From Mastigamoeba balamuthi (lineage: Eukaryota; Evosea; Mastigamoebida; Mastigamoebidae), in the NCBI GenBank assembly GCA_902651635.1, contig CACRSC010000083.1, positions 100,164 through 157,747 of the forward strand: a stretch of DNA of 57,584 nucleotides. The letters run 5' to 3'. Both the position numbers and the translations under genes were made by a program. The notes below the pieces were generated by a model. That model was not told the DNA's origin and searched no databases. It was given only the letters and a program-made list of their open reading frames with translations. Positions 1 through 10,327 of this stretch are shown here, piece by piece (the first letter of the stretch is position 1; each line of letters begins with the position of its first letter).

Positions 1-30
<30 letters not shown>
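1..30. repeat. (AG)15 dinucleotide microsatellite
   Basis: Pure alternating AG at the very edge of the window. On the minus strand it is a CT tract inside what looks like the last visible intron of the kinase gene, so it may be part of a long pyrimidine tract. Confidence 0.9.
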
Positions 31-32
<2 letters not shown>

Positions 33-228
33 CTGAGTACAATGACTTCTCCAACCCAAATCAATTGACTGATACCGTGCGACTGCTCATCCACCCAGTT
101 CAGCGTTGCAATTGGCCCCAGTGCAAGCCTCACACCAACAACCAACCACACATACAACTGAAAATACACCGGGATAGCACTGCAATCGCGGGTCTCCGCG
201 GTTCACACGGAGAGCAGAGGGGACGCAC

Positions 229-1740
229 GATGAGGACGGGGGGCATGTCCTTGCTGACGATGGGGCGCTCGCAGCGGTCGCAGACGGCGGCGATGAAGGC
301 GGCGAGGGAGACGGACTTGGAGTACTGCTCGAAGGCTCGCTGGCGGTGCAGTATCTCCCAGAGGACGAGGCCGAAGCTGTAGACGTCGATCTTCTCCGTG
401 TGGCTGAGGCCCTGCAACTTCTCGGGCGCCATGTAGAGCGGGGTGCCGCCCCAGGACATGAGGTCCTTGGTGATGCCGTGCAGGATCTGCGTCTGGCCAA
501 AGTCCGAGACGACGCATCGGTAGTTCTCGTCGACGAGGATGTTGCTCACCTTGAGGTCCGAGTGCACCAGCTTGGGCACCATACAGTGCAGCCAGTTCAT
601 CCCCATCGCCACGTCCAGGCTCATCCTCACCCGCAGCGCCAGCGACAGTGGCGCCTGCCACGCCGTCGAGTGAGCACGGAGCAACGAAACAGGCACTGGA
701 AAACGCATTGAAAAACGAAACAAAACCCCCTGATAATCGAGCAATCGAAGAGCAAAACAGAAGTGAGAGTGCTCTGTATTGCCGGAAAGGTCTGCGAGAG
801 GCCATGGAGGAGCACAACAGACGATTTCAAATCCAACAAAGAGAATCTGGGGGGAGGAATCCACCTGTCCGAAGAGAATCTTGTCGAGGCTGGTCGTGTA
901 GAGCGGCGTGACGATCATCATCTTGCCGGGCATGCCCGTGCACGCGCCCATGTAGAGACAGACGTTGGGGTGGTTGACCTTGCTCATGGCCTCGACCTCG
1001 CGCTTGAAGTCCTCGATGAACGACTCATCGCACTTGTCGATGCTCAGCACCTTCACGGCGACCTTCTTCCCTCTGCACGTCGCCCGGAACACCCTCGCTG
1101 CGGGCGGAAGAGGGGACGCCACGTCAGGATTTTTTTGCTTGCAAGGTGGAAACGGAACAAATCTCCGCAGGCAAAAAGCAGGAAAAGCAATCGGAATCTT
1201 CACAGATTCGCAGGGGCAGGCAACGCTGGGCAGCGGCGGGGACGTACCGAACTGGCCCTCTCCTATCTTCTCTCCGAGCTCGATCTCGTCTGTCTGAATC
1301 TCGCGGCCCTCGTCCACGGTGACCCTCGCCTGCTCGGTCTGCCACGCACAGACACACTCACATGTCAGCCCCCGTCCATCCAAGCAGGATATTCGGAATC
1401 CTCCCAGATTACAAAACGGAGATACGCGAATCCACCCCTCCCCCGGGGGGCGCGAATCCAGGAAACCTTGAGGCGGGACTGCTGCTTGATCTTGTTGAAG
1501 TTGCGCTCGAAGTTCTCGCTGTTCCACAGGCTGCGCGGCTGCAGCCCCTGCCCGCCGGCCTCCTCCTTGCCCGCGTCCCCCGCGCCCGCCGCCGGGGCTC
1601 CGGAGCCGCCCGAGGGCTTGGGCGAGTTGGCTGGGTGCGCGCTCTGCGTGCGCGAGCGGCCGCCGGCGCTGGCAGGCGCCGAGGCCGAGGGGGCCTGGTC
1701 GCCGCCCTCGAACACACTGGAGCCGCAACCCGTTTTCGAG
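229..1740 (-). CDS. TKL-type protein kinase, partial at both ends
   Basis: Serine/threonine or dual-specificity kinase of the tyrosine-kinase-like group. Exons on the minus strand: about 1740-1467, 1338-1248, 1097-865 and 654-229; the junction phases agree (0, 1, 0). A Ser/Gly/Pro-rich N-terminal stretch precedes the kinase domain. The glycine loop reads GEGQFARV, so the third glycine is Ala. VAVKVL carries the ATP-binding lysine, HSDLKVSNIL is the catalytic loop (HSD instead of HRD), SDFGQ is the DFG motif, GTPLYMAPE is the activation segment end, and DVYSFGLVLWEIL is typical of TKL kinases. The reading ends at a GTGCGT donor (228), before the conserved C-lobe Arg, so the last exon lies left of base 1. 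The start is unresolved: the frame stays open upstream of 1740 without an ATG, and an additional exon near 1950-2010 is possible. Three introns contain GGATTC or GATATTC strings. Confidence 0.8.
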
Positions 1741-1866
1741 ACGCGGTGTGTGGCCGGGGATGCGGTGAGGACCCCGGGGGCTGACACACTGGTGGGGTGT
1801 GCACGGGGTATTAATAGAGCTGCAGTGTGCCGCTGTATGCCGAAAATAGGATCAGGGGCTCGCTGA

Positions 1867-1880
1867 TAGAAATATCTCGC
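1867..1880 (+). promoter_or_regulatory. AAATATC element, copy shared exactly with 4447-4460
   Basis: The 14-mer TAGAAATATCTCGC occurs here and again at 4447. It lies between the leftward kinase gene and the rightward TBC gene. It may instead sit in an unrecognised 5' intron of the kinase gene. Confidence 0.35.
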
Positions 1881-2144
1881 AGAGATTCTCGATCTGTCGG
1901 GAGAGCCTCCGGTACCAGGGTTGGGGCCTCGGAGGTGAGGGGTGGCTGGCTGGTGGTGGTGCACGTGCTGGTGCCATTGCTGACGCTGGCCTGACCCCCA
2001 ATCCCGCTCAGGAATCCGTAGATTCTGTGGTCCGATACCCAAGTGATTGCGCGACTCCCGAAACCGCGCACACTAGTCTCGTTGCAGGTTTACGGAGAGC
2101 ACCAGAACCTCGGCCTGGCCTGGGAGAGAAGTGGATTTGGTCCC

Positions 2145-2152
2145 GATATTTG
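2145..2152 (-). promoter_or_regulatory. AAATATC-type element upstream of the TBC gene
   Basis: The reverse complement reads CAAATATC, about 143 nt before the TBC start codon at 2295. It is a variant of the GAAATATC element seen before other genes. Confidence 0.3.
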
Positions 2153-2294
2153 TGCCACTGAAGAATCGTTCGTTGAGCAGTTTTTCCTCTCCGTTGCGCA
2201 CCTCGCACCGCCAGTGTGGCCACCGCAGTGCCGCAGCCCACCGCTCCGACACGCGATTTGCGGTGCCGCCGCTGCGTAGACCGCGAACCGAAAG

Positions 2295-4194
2295 ATGTCG
2301 CAGCGCGACTGGAAGCTGCCCGACCGCCCCCGCCCCTGGAGGCGCGAGGCCCCCAGCGACCCGCAGCAGGCCGCCCAGCCGGCCCAGCAGGCAGCCCAGC
2401 CGGCCGCCCAGCAGGCCCACGCGCGGGCCCGGTCGCCCTCGCCGTGCCCCAGGGCGCTGGTCGCGCAGCCCCCGCCGCCCAGGCCCCCGCGCTCGTGGGC
2501 GGCGCCGCGCGCGGACCTGGCAGAGGACCTCGAGTCTGCCATCGCGTCTGTCGTCGAGTCCGCCGCGTCTGAAGGACCGCCGCCGATGCCGCCGCCGCTG
2601 CCGCCGGCCAAGCAGGGCGAGGGCGCCAGGCGGTCGCGGCGGCTGACGGTGTTCCTGAAGCGGCCGCCCGAGGGCCGCAGGAGCTCGCGGGTCTCGAGCT
2701 CGGGGGCGCCCGCGAGCAGCGAGAGCACCGACCCCGAGCCCGCGGCGCCCGCGCAGCCGCAGGGGCAGTGGGAGGACCGCGCCGAGGCCGAGGTGTTCGT
2801 GGCCGCCACCGACGCCGAGGAGGGCGAGCTGGCGCAGCTGCCGGCGGCCCCGGAGGCCCCGCAGGCGCCCGCGGACGACGACTGCATACCGCCGCCCCCG
2901 CTGCCCGTGTCGTCGGCGGTCCCGCAGGCCGCCCGCGACGACCCCGCGTGCTCGCCAGTCCCGCGCGCGGCCAGGCCCGCGCAGCCCGAGCCCGGGGCGC
3001 TGCCGCCGCTGCAGGGGGCGGCCGCGGAGCAGTCGCACGTGCTGCGCGTGTTCTACCCGCCGCTGTGCGCCTCCAAGGCGTTCCGCTACGCCCGCGAGGA
3101 GCTCGTGCGCGAGCTGCACCAGCGCGTCGTGCAGGCCTTCCGCATCGGCGCCGAGGACGAGAAGAGCGTGCGGCTGCTGCTGCCGCTCGACTTCAGCGGC
3201 GAGCTGCGCGGCCTCTGGCTCGAGCAGGAGCGCGCGCTCGACTCGTACGCGTTCCGCGCGTGGGAGGTCGGGTACCCGACGCTGCTGCTGTTCCCGCCGG
3301 GCTACGAGGGCAGCGTCGTGATGGAGGCCACCGACCTCGCCGTCANCAATTGAATTTATGCTCATTTTTGCTAATTTATGCGCCATTAATCCCCCCGCTG
3401 TCGCAGTTGCTGCTGGGGAGGACAAAGGGGTGCGACTGCGCCAGCCTCAAGAGGATCAGGCTGGACCTCGGCAGGACGCTGCCGACGCACCCGAGGTTCA
3501 GGGAGAAGGGCGGGCGCGGCCAGACGTCGCTAGAGAACGTCCTGCACACGATCGCGCTGCACGACCCGGACCTCGGCTACTGCCAGGGCATGAACTTCAT
3601 CGCCGCGGCGCTGCTCTGCCACATGAGCGAGGAGGCGGCCTTCTGGACGTTCCTGCAGATGCTGCGCAGCAGGCGCTACGCCATCGTGGGCCTCTACTCG
3701 CCGCGCATGCCGCTGCTCGTCTGGAGCCTCGCGGCGTTCTCGGACATACTCGACAAGTGCATGCCGGACCTCGCAGAGCACCTGCGCGAGCTGTCGATAC
3801 CCGTGTCGGCCCTGGTGACTCCGTGGTTCCACACGCTGTTCACGGGCACGCAGATGAAGCCCGAGGTGTGCTACCGCGTGCTGGACCTCTTCATGCTGCA
3901 CGGCTTCTCGTTCATACACCGCGTCGCCTTCGCGGTCCTCAAGCTCCACAAGGGCACGCAAGCGCCCGCTCGCGACCGCGCGTCTGACCCCGTCGCTCTC
4001 CCACCGCAGAGAAGCTGCTCAGGGCCGACTGCTGCAACATTCTCGAGGTGGTGAGGGCTGCGCTCGAGAGCATCGGGGAGACGGGAGCGGAGGTTTCGTC
4101 GTCGGCGCTCGTCGCCACCGCTCTCAAGTCCCCGGCGCCGCAGCTGCCAGAGGCCGACGAGAAGGAGATGGCAAAGCTGCTGCGACCACTCTGA
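2295..4194 (+). CDS. TBC-domain Rab GTPase-activating protein
   Basis: Predicted to accelerate GTP hydrolysis by a Rab protein in membrane traffic. Exons 2295-3341, 3407-3953 and 4010-4194 give 592 aa. Residues 1-260 are Pro/Ala/Gln-rich and disordered. Residues about 260-345 look like a ubiquitin-fold or FERM-N-like domain (LRVFYPP, then LLLPLDFSGELRGLWLE). The TBC domain begins in exon 2 and keeps both catalytic fingers: IRLDLGRT (Arg) and YCQGM (Gln), so it should be active. Intron 1 (3342-3406) carries an ambiguous base at 3346, near its donor. Intron 2 (3954-4009) needs a GC donor (GCACGC) to keep the frame, with AG acceptor CCGCAG. The C-terminal exon adds a short helix rich in Leu and Glu. 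An AAATATC variant lies about 145 nt upstream. Confidence 0.85.
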
Positions 4195-4589
4195 CCGCGC
4201 ACAGGCTCACGACCACCCATGCAACACACCTCCCCAGTTGTACCATCGGACGCCCGCCAACCCCACGAGCACCAAAGAGCCTCGCACAGAGCGCAGCAAA
4301 CAAATGCAAGAGGGCGTATTCGCATCAAATGCAGGGAAAAGGGGGCATAAACACTGCTCCGGTGCCGCGTCTGCAGTGACCCGATCGGGTCCAAGTGCAG
4401 CTGTGCCTTGCGCCGGAATCGGTAATGGCTCTTAGGAAAGACTAAGTAGAAATATCTCGCCTCCTGTTTTTCTCCGCTCTCGCCGTACGCTGCACAAAAG
4501 GTCACCCTCAAAACAAAGGAAAACCGGCGCCCACGCGGCAGAATCCGCGCGGCACGGCACCAGGGGTCTGCGGGGTAGCGAAACCGAAA
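4195..4589. other. intergenic region between TBC and cysteine-rich genes
   Basis: No convincing coding frame. It holds the exact 14-mer TAGAAATATCTCGC at 4447-4460; the rest looks like 3' and 5' untranslated sequence. Confidence 0.6.
4447..4460 (+). promoter_or_regulatory. candidate AAATATC promoter element
   Basis: GAAATATC at 4449-4456 lies about 134-141 nt before the ATG at 4590. The spacing matches the copies before the genes starting at 16097, 18826, 42397 and 56885. Confidence 0.45.
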
Positions 4590-6360
4590 ATGAGATACGG
4601 CGCGACGCGTGCCGCTGCGGCGGTGTGGGCCGCTGCCGCTATTTTCGGCGGGGGCGCATTTCGCTGCGCACTGGCCGCCTGCGTCTACTGCGACGACGCG
4701 CACAACGTGACGATGGTGCCCGACTACCCGGCCAACGCCACGATAGCGCGCGCCACCGCTGCCACGTCGGGGTTCGTCGTGCGCGTCGTCGTGCGGATGG
4801 TCAACATCACCGACGCCGAGGGACCCGGTGAGGCACACTCGCCCCCCCTCTGACCGTTTCTCCCCCGCTTCTCCGCAAGTGTGCAGACCTCTGGACCCCT
4901 TCCTGACGGTCCCACCCCGCACGTTCCGCCGCCCGCGCAGGGCCGAATTACAAGTGCTATCTGCGATGGGGGGCCAAGCCCTCGTGGTCGCCGCAGTACG
5001 CCGACCTCGAGCTCAGCTATGAGCGAGAAACGACCCCCAGCGACACCCCGGCGGGCGCGACGGGCCTCCCGTGGTCCGTGGAGGGCGACGTCTGGTCCGT
5101 AAACGTGCGGGAGGGCAGCGACTTCGTGGCAGACATGCTGCACGGCGACCCCAGGCCCCAGGGCGCCGAGATCACCGCCTACTGCAGGTTCCTCAGCGGG
5201 CCCTACTACTCGACCGACAGCCAGCGGTGGTGGTGGGTCGGCCTCGGCGGCAAGAACTTCAACCTGCTGGTCAACGACCCCCCGGTCTGCGGCGACGGCG
5301 TCTTGGACGCGGCGACGGAGCAGTGCGACAACGCGCTGGACCCCAACTGCGACAACTGCACGTGCACGCTCGGGGCCTACCGACCGCTGCTCGGCCTCTG
5401 CTCCCGTGCGCGCGCTCCCCTGGTGACGGGGCCCGTCCGCTGATCGCTCTCCGTGTGGGCAGTGTGCGGGAACGGGAGGCTGGACGCTGGCGAGCAGTGC
5501 GACGGCGGCCTGGGCTGCACGCTCAACTGCACCTGCGGGTCTGTGGGAACGACCACGTGGGTGCCGCAGGCGGTCGCCGGCCTCAACTGCACGACGTGCG
5601 GCAACAAGCGTGTGGACACTGGCGAGCAGTGCGACGGCGGCGACCTCTGCACGGCGTCGTGCGCGTGCCAGCCCGACACGTACCCCAACACCGACGGTCC
5701 CGGCTGCCTCAGTGCGTCCTGCTCCTCCGCAGAGCCGCGGGCAGCAAGAGGTCTCACCTCGCGTTGACAGAGCGCCCCAGCGGAGACATCTCCAACGGCG
5801 CAATCCTGGGGGCGATCGCGGGCGGCGTGGGCGGCGCGCTGCTGGCTACGTTGTTCGGCATCGCCATAGTGCTGTGGACTGTACGCAAGGCGCCCGGCGT
5901 GCAGCCGAAGCTGAGCTCGCCAGTCAAGCTGCGCGACTGCCAGCGAAGCTCGTGCTCGATGCTGCCGACCAGCCAGGGCAGCCCCGGGTCCTGCAGCTCG
6001 CAGCCCGTCATCGCCATCGGCGTGGGCTCGGGCACGTCGTCGGGCTGCAACGGCATTAGCGGCACGACGATTCTCTACGACGCGGCGGGCAACCCGATGC
6101 CCGTCATCATCGTCGGGAAGGCCCCGCCGCCCGTGGTCACGCCGCTGTCGCCGCCGCAGCTGCCGAGCATCGGGTCGATCGGGACGATCGGGGGGTCGCC
6201 GTTCAACATCGGCTACGTGCCGCCGCCCCCGACGGAGCCCGACCTCATCGCCAGCTCGGACGTGCCCAGCGCGCTGCCGCCAGTCCCGGGCATGGGAACG
6301 GAGCGACCGCCTGTCATTGAGGCCCCGCAGTCGTCGACGCTGTTCTCAACAGCCGAGTAG
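4590..6360 (+). CDS. cysteine-rich DUF4215-type membrane protein
   Basis: Single-pass surface protein of unknown ligand. Exons 4590-4827, 4941-5405, 5463-5711 and 5771-6360 give 513 aa, and all three introns are phase 1. An Ala-rich hydrophobic N-terminus acts as signal peptide. An ectodomain with several N-glycosylation sites follows, then DUF4215/Myxococcus-type cysteine repeats recognisable as CGNGxxDxGEQCDGG (residues about 225-315). A glycine-rich membrane segment (ILGAIAGGVGGALLATLFGI) starts at about residue 330, and a Pro/Ser-rich cytoplasmic tail of roughly 165 residues has no catalytic domain. The last intron acceptor is GTTGACAG. This is a short relative of the two 11-exon receptors at 12555-16097 and 35638-39021. 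Topology is inferred from hydropathy by eye. Confidence 0.8.
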
Positions 6361-7083
6361 CAGAGCAGCGGCGGCAGCGTCGTCGTCGGGCATCGCGTTT
6401 GCTTTGTTTAAAAACAAAATATGTCATCGTGTTCAGCAAGTCGAGAAGCGATCGGTCAGCGTCTCGCATTATTGGGGGGCCGTTACGTCAGCCACGTGGG
6501 CGGCCGGCTCCCGGTCTCCCGCGCACGCCACTCCAAACAAACAGCAACAAAAACTGTTGGTTTCTATCTATAGTCCAGCGGAAGCACCTGCACGATTGAT
6601 TTGAATGCTATGTTAAGCAAATGGAACAATATTTCGTGTTATCCTGTTATGACGGTCACTGCTATTGGAGATAATGTCATGTACATCTGCCCAATGAAAC
6701 AAAGGTATGTGCTGATACAAGACGAATGGACTTACATTAGAAAGCCTCTGTGTCTTCTCCATTCGGGTCAATTCTGTCCCTTCGGTGAGCTGCATTAATA
6801 GAGCGTCCGTTCAGAAGGATTCAAAATGCCATGACCATTATCCAGGCCAAAATTACCGGGTTTGGATATGGAATTGTCCTTGCTCTATTTTTAGGGAATG
6901 CATTGTGATGCTTGTCTTTTTGAAATGCAGGGTTCCTATTACGAGCCATAGAATCTCATACCAAAATACTCTTTTCTACTCGTGATGTCATTTTGAACTC
7001 ACCCTTGAGTTGGCATCACGCCTTCTTGATTGCGGTGCCTAAGAAGCCACACACACAAAAGTGAAGCCATCCACCAGTCAAAA
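6361..7083. other. intergenic, AT-rich in part
   Basis: From about 6590 to 7010 the base composition drops well below that of neighbouring genes. Short open frames exist (for example 6601-6798) but show no recognisable domain, and I do not call them genes. No tRNA or repeat was seen. Confidence 0.5.
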
Positions 7084-9654
7084 ATGAGCTCCAAGAAGTG
7101 CACCAAAGGGTCAGTCTGCACTAACCTCGAATGTCCCAATGCCCATCCGAACGGACTGTGTCCCGCATGGGGTGACTGCACCAATTCCGAGTGCAAGCTG
7201 CGCCACCCAGCCTGGTGCGGGTACAAAGACAAGTGCTTCAAGATCAACTGCCCGTATCGCCACCCAAATCCTCTCTGCCACAACCCGAGATGCCTCGGCA
7301 GCTGCGGCATGCGCCACCAGAAGCGCCCCGCGGATGTCAAGAAGCCAGCAGAGGTCTTGTCTCTCCGAGATCCATTTGCATACCAGCATCCCGGCAGCCC
7401 CCAGCAGCTCAAACTGTTGCATCAGCCGGCCAATTCTCCCACTGTCCGCCAGAAGAGCAGTACTGGGCGATCATTGCCACTTGTGTCGCCCCTTAGATCA
7501 GGTGGCCTTGAAAAGCAGCTGCGTGATGGCCCCGAGTTCTTACTCTCAAATAATGAAAGTCGCTGTAGCCCTCGGGATGTATCACCGAGGCAGAGAGTGG
7601 TCGCTGACCCACAGCTCAGTTCCACTTCCCACGCAGTGCAACCTGTCCTCGCTCCCGCAGGATCTCCAGTGCCGTCGCCCCCCAAGCCAACCCGCCATGT
7701 GATTCCTGTCGACGAAGAGCAGATGCCGCCCCTGGGCCAGATGATCCACTCGCCGGACGTGCAGCCAAAGCCCACCGCGGAGAAGAAGGTCCACCACCGC
7801 TCACACTCGGCGAGCAGCACAGTCGAGCTCGCCAAGTCACAGGCTGTCGGAGCCATGCAAGCGCCGAAACCCTGGCTCCCGTCACTGAAGAGGATCCAGC
7901 CTGTGTCGAGAGTTGAAGGCATTGCCACCAGCAGAGCTTGGCGCCAGGTAACAGCACCAGAAGTGGGCTCGTGGGGGTCTCCGATGGCAGCAGAGGCGCC
8001 AGAGACGCAGTCTCAGTTCGAGAGAACCACTCTTGCTGCTGACGAACCAGAAGTGCCTGAGGAGTACTTCAACACGGAGCCGCTGATCGCAGAGGATTAC
8101 AGCGAATACGTGTTCCCATACTGCCGTGCCCGTGGAGTACCGACCGTCGTGCCCAAGTTCGAGGGAGGAGATAGGCTCCTGCAATCGCCAATGCTGCTCT
8201 CAAACTCCGACATTGTCCGCAGCCTTGTAGGCGCGTCACACCAGCACGAGCCGTCTCTCACACGTGACCCACACTGCAGACACGCTGACGAATGCGCTCC
8301 GCCAATTGTGGTGCGAGTGCATGGGAAGGACCTTCATCACGGTGAGCTTGAAGTCCATCAGCCACTGTCCCCATTCAATCCGCTCACTCAAGCATCCACT
8401 CTGCAGCAATTCTGGTGGAATCAGGACGACGACGAGTACTCAGCGAGGATGATGCAGGAGCGCAAACTGCAGTACATTGCGAACTTCGGCATCGCCGAGA
8501 GCGAGGTTTTCTACGAGCGCACAGAGTTCGAGAGGTCCAAGTTCTCGTATGACCTCAACTCCCTGCTGTCCAACATCTCCAAGCACCGCTCCATCATCAC
8601 GTGGGCCGCAATCGCCGGGATGACTGAACTGATAGAGCTGACGGACCTGTCCGCCCTCGTCGAGCGACTCCGAAGCGAGCTGCGCCACCCGTACGCCCAC
8701 GGGGCCTTTGCCAATCCCGATGGCGCCCGGTGCAAGATGTCGTACATACACGAGAACATCATCACGCCGATACTGAAGCTCAGCCGGGTGTTCCTCCGTT
8801 CTCGCGACACAGCGGTCGCTGACATCGCGAGGAAGATGGAGAGGCACATCAGCGCCATCTCGCACACCTTTGTCGAGGTCACCGACTACGGGGGCTTCAG
8901 CGCGCCGTACCTCCTCGGCGACAGGGAGCTGATGGCGCGGACTGTCCTGACCAGGCTCCTCAGCGACGTGTGCTCCGGCAACTCCGAGGCGGTAGACTTC
9001 GCAGTCAACCGCGTCTGCTCTCTGCTGGTGCGCAACTCCAACGTGGCCCTGCACCCCGTCGTCGACCCCACCATCCAGAACGCCTTCGAGAACGCAGCAA
9101 TCCGCACGGTCTGCGCCTCCTTCGGAGTCCCTGCTGCGTCTGTCCGCGATACTGTGGTCCGCGATACGCCATCGTTGTGGAGCGCCCTCATTCAGGCGAT
9201 AGAGCACGTCGACGGCCAGCAGGCGCGCAAGGCCTTCGTCGTCTACACCGACAACCGCTACTTCGTCGTCGGGAGTGCCTGTGGGCTGGGCGTCGTCGTA
9301 ATGGAGCACCTCATCTGGACGGGCGGCGACGAGCCGGGCGGTGCCGCCTTGGAGTCGCCGCGTATCACTCCCCGCAGCGTGGTGCTGGCCCTCGAGGGCA
9401 AGGTCCGCTGTCTGCTCGAGAACGCGGGGCGGAGCAACTCGGTGCGCTCGGTCTTCCTCGACTGGCACTTTGGCGAGATCACCGAGAGGGAGGAGGCCCT
9501 CTTGGCTGCGCGCATCGCGGCCCTGTGGGTCGACCACGGCTTCGGGCTCGAGGCGGAGTCGGACAACTTCGGCATCGAGGCGATGCAGGACCTCCAGCTC
9601 ATGGAGCAGCAGGCTGTGGACCTCCTCTGCGACGAGTTTCAGGGAGTGCACTGA
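7084..9654 (+). CDS. Nab2-like CCCH zinc-finger protein with a novel C-terminal domain
   Basis: Intronless 856-aa protein. The N-terminus has three tandem C-x5-C-x4-C-x3-H fingers (starting at C6, C26 and about C46) and a degenerate fourth. This spacing is that of Nab2/ZC3H14 fingers, which bind poly(A) RNA, so an RNA-binding role is likely. Residues about 100-330 are Ser/Pro-rich and disordered. Residues about 450-856 form a long ordered, helix-rich region that I do not recognise; it ends in an acidic helix. The start at 7084 was chosen because the in-frame codons upstream read like leader sequence and the first finger begins at residue 6. Codon usage becomes more GC-rich toward the 3' end. 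Fingers are read directly; the RNA target is inferred from the family. Confidence 0.8.
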   Translation: MSSKKCTKGSVCTNLECPNAHPNGLCPAWGDCTNSECKLRHPAWCGYKDKCFKINCPYRHPNPLCHNPRCLGSCGMRHQKRPADVKKPAEVLSLRDPFAYQHPGSPQQLKLLHQPANSPTVRQKSSTGRSLPLVSPLRSGGLEKQLRDGPEFLLSNNESRCSPRDVSPRQRVVADPQLSSTSHAVQPVLAPAGSPVPSPPKPTRHVIPVDEEQMPPLGQMIHSPDVQPKPTAEKKVHHRSHSASSTVELAKSQAVGAMQAPKPWLPSLKRIQPVSRVEGIATSRAWRQVTAPEVGSWGSPMAAEAPETQSQFERTTLAADEPEVPEEYFNTEPLIAEDYSEYVFPYCRARGVPTVVPKFEGGDRLLQSPMLLSNSDIVRSLVGASHQHEPSLTRDPHCRHADECAPPIVVRVHGKDLHHGELEVHQPLSPFNPLTQASTLQQFWWNQDDDEYSARMMQERKLQYIANFGIAESEVFYERTEFERSKFSYDLNSLLSNISKHRSIITWAAIAGMTELIELTDLSALVERLRSELRHPYAHGAFANPDGARCKMSYIHENIITPILKLSRVFLRSRDTAVADIARKMERHISAISHTFVEVTDYGGFSAPYLLGDRELMARTVLTRLLSDVCSGNSEAVDFAVNRVCSLLVRNSNVALHPVVDPTIQNAFENAAIRTVCASFGVPAASVRDTVVRDTPSLWSALIQAIEHVDGQQARKAFVVYTDNRYFVVGSACGLGVVVMEHLIWTGGDEPGGAALESPRITPRSVVLALEGKVRCLLENAGRSNSVRSVFLDWHFGEITEREEALLAARIAALWVDHGFGLEAESDNFGIEAMQDLQLMEQQAVDLLCDEFQGVH

Positions 9655-9769
9655 CTCCCCTTTGGCCCTCTGTCCTCGCTCTTGAGAAACCAATAGGCCC
9701 CTCAGTGCTGTGCGCTCCTGGCTGCAGCCACATTCCCTCAGCCCCGCGCAGATTACCTCCCAATCGGGT

Positions 9770-9935
9770 CGCCCGCCAAGCCTCGAAGGGGGGCCTGTTG
9801 CAGAGCCTGTGCCACCTACGGCTGACGCGGGTGAGCGCACAGACCACCGAGGCCCTTTTCGCCCTCGCCAGCAGCAACCAGAAGATGTGGGCCGCGATGT
9901 CGTCAGGGAGGCACTCGGTGAGTTTGATCTGAGGA
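9770..9935 (-). pseudogene. F-box gene remnant
   Basis: Minus-strand reading gives an F-box core (LTECLPDDIAAHIF, VCALTRVSRRWHRLCNRPPF) closely matching the start of the F-box/LRR gene at 10328-11818. There is no initiator ATG: an in-frame stop lies just upstream (plus about 9970). No leucine-rich part follows; the frame runs into the 3' end of the CCCH gene region. It is a truncated duplicate. Confidence 0.65.
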
Positions 9936-10327
9936 CTCTGCGCGGGCTCCTTGCGGCAGCCCCTCCCTCAGAGTCGCCCCGGGTGCCACGACAGAGCCAC
10001 GGTAGTCTCACTGTTGAGAGGACCGCAACAGGTAATACGTGACGGCAACTTAGCAAGCGCCGATACGAGACATCGGCCACGCTCATCCCGAGCATCGTTC
10101 TCAGACCTATCAGCCACCAGAAGTTAAGTCTGAATCACATGCTGGTTGGCGACCGGCGTTATGGCCGCCTCCTAGTCGTTCATAGCCATAGGGTCACATG
10201 AATGAGCCAATTAGTCTGAATCGCTCTCCTGCATTTCCTGTTGAGAGAAAGAGAGCGGACTCACAAAAAACGGCGGGCAGTCATGCGTGCGTGGAAAGGG
10301 AAAGTGGGAATGAGTCAGTCGATGCAC
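9936..10327. other. intergenic between F-box remnant and F-box/LRR gene
   Basis: Nothing recognisable. It would contain the 3' end and terminator region of the minus-strand F-box gene. Confidence 0.5.
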
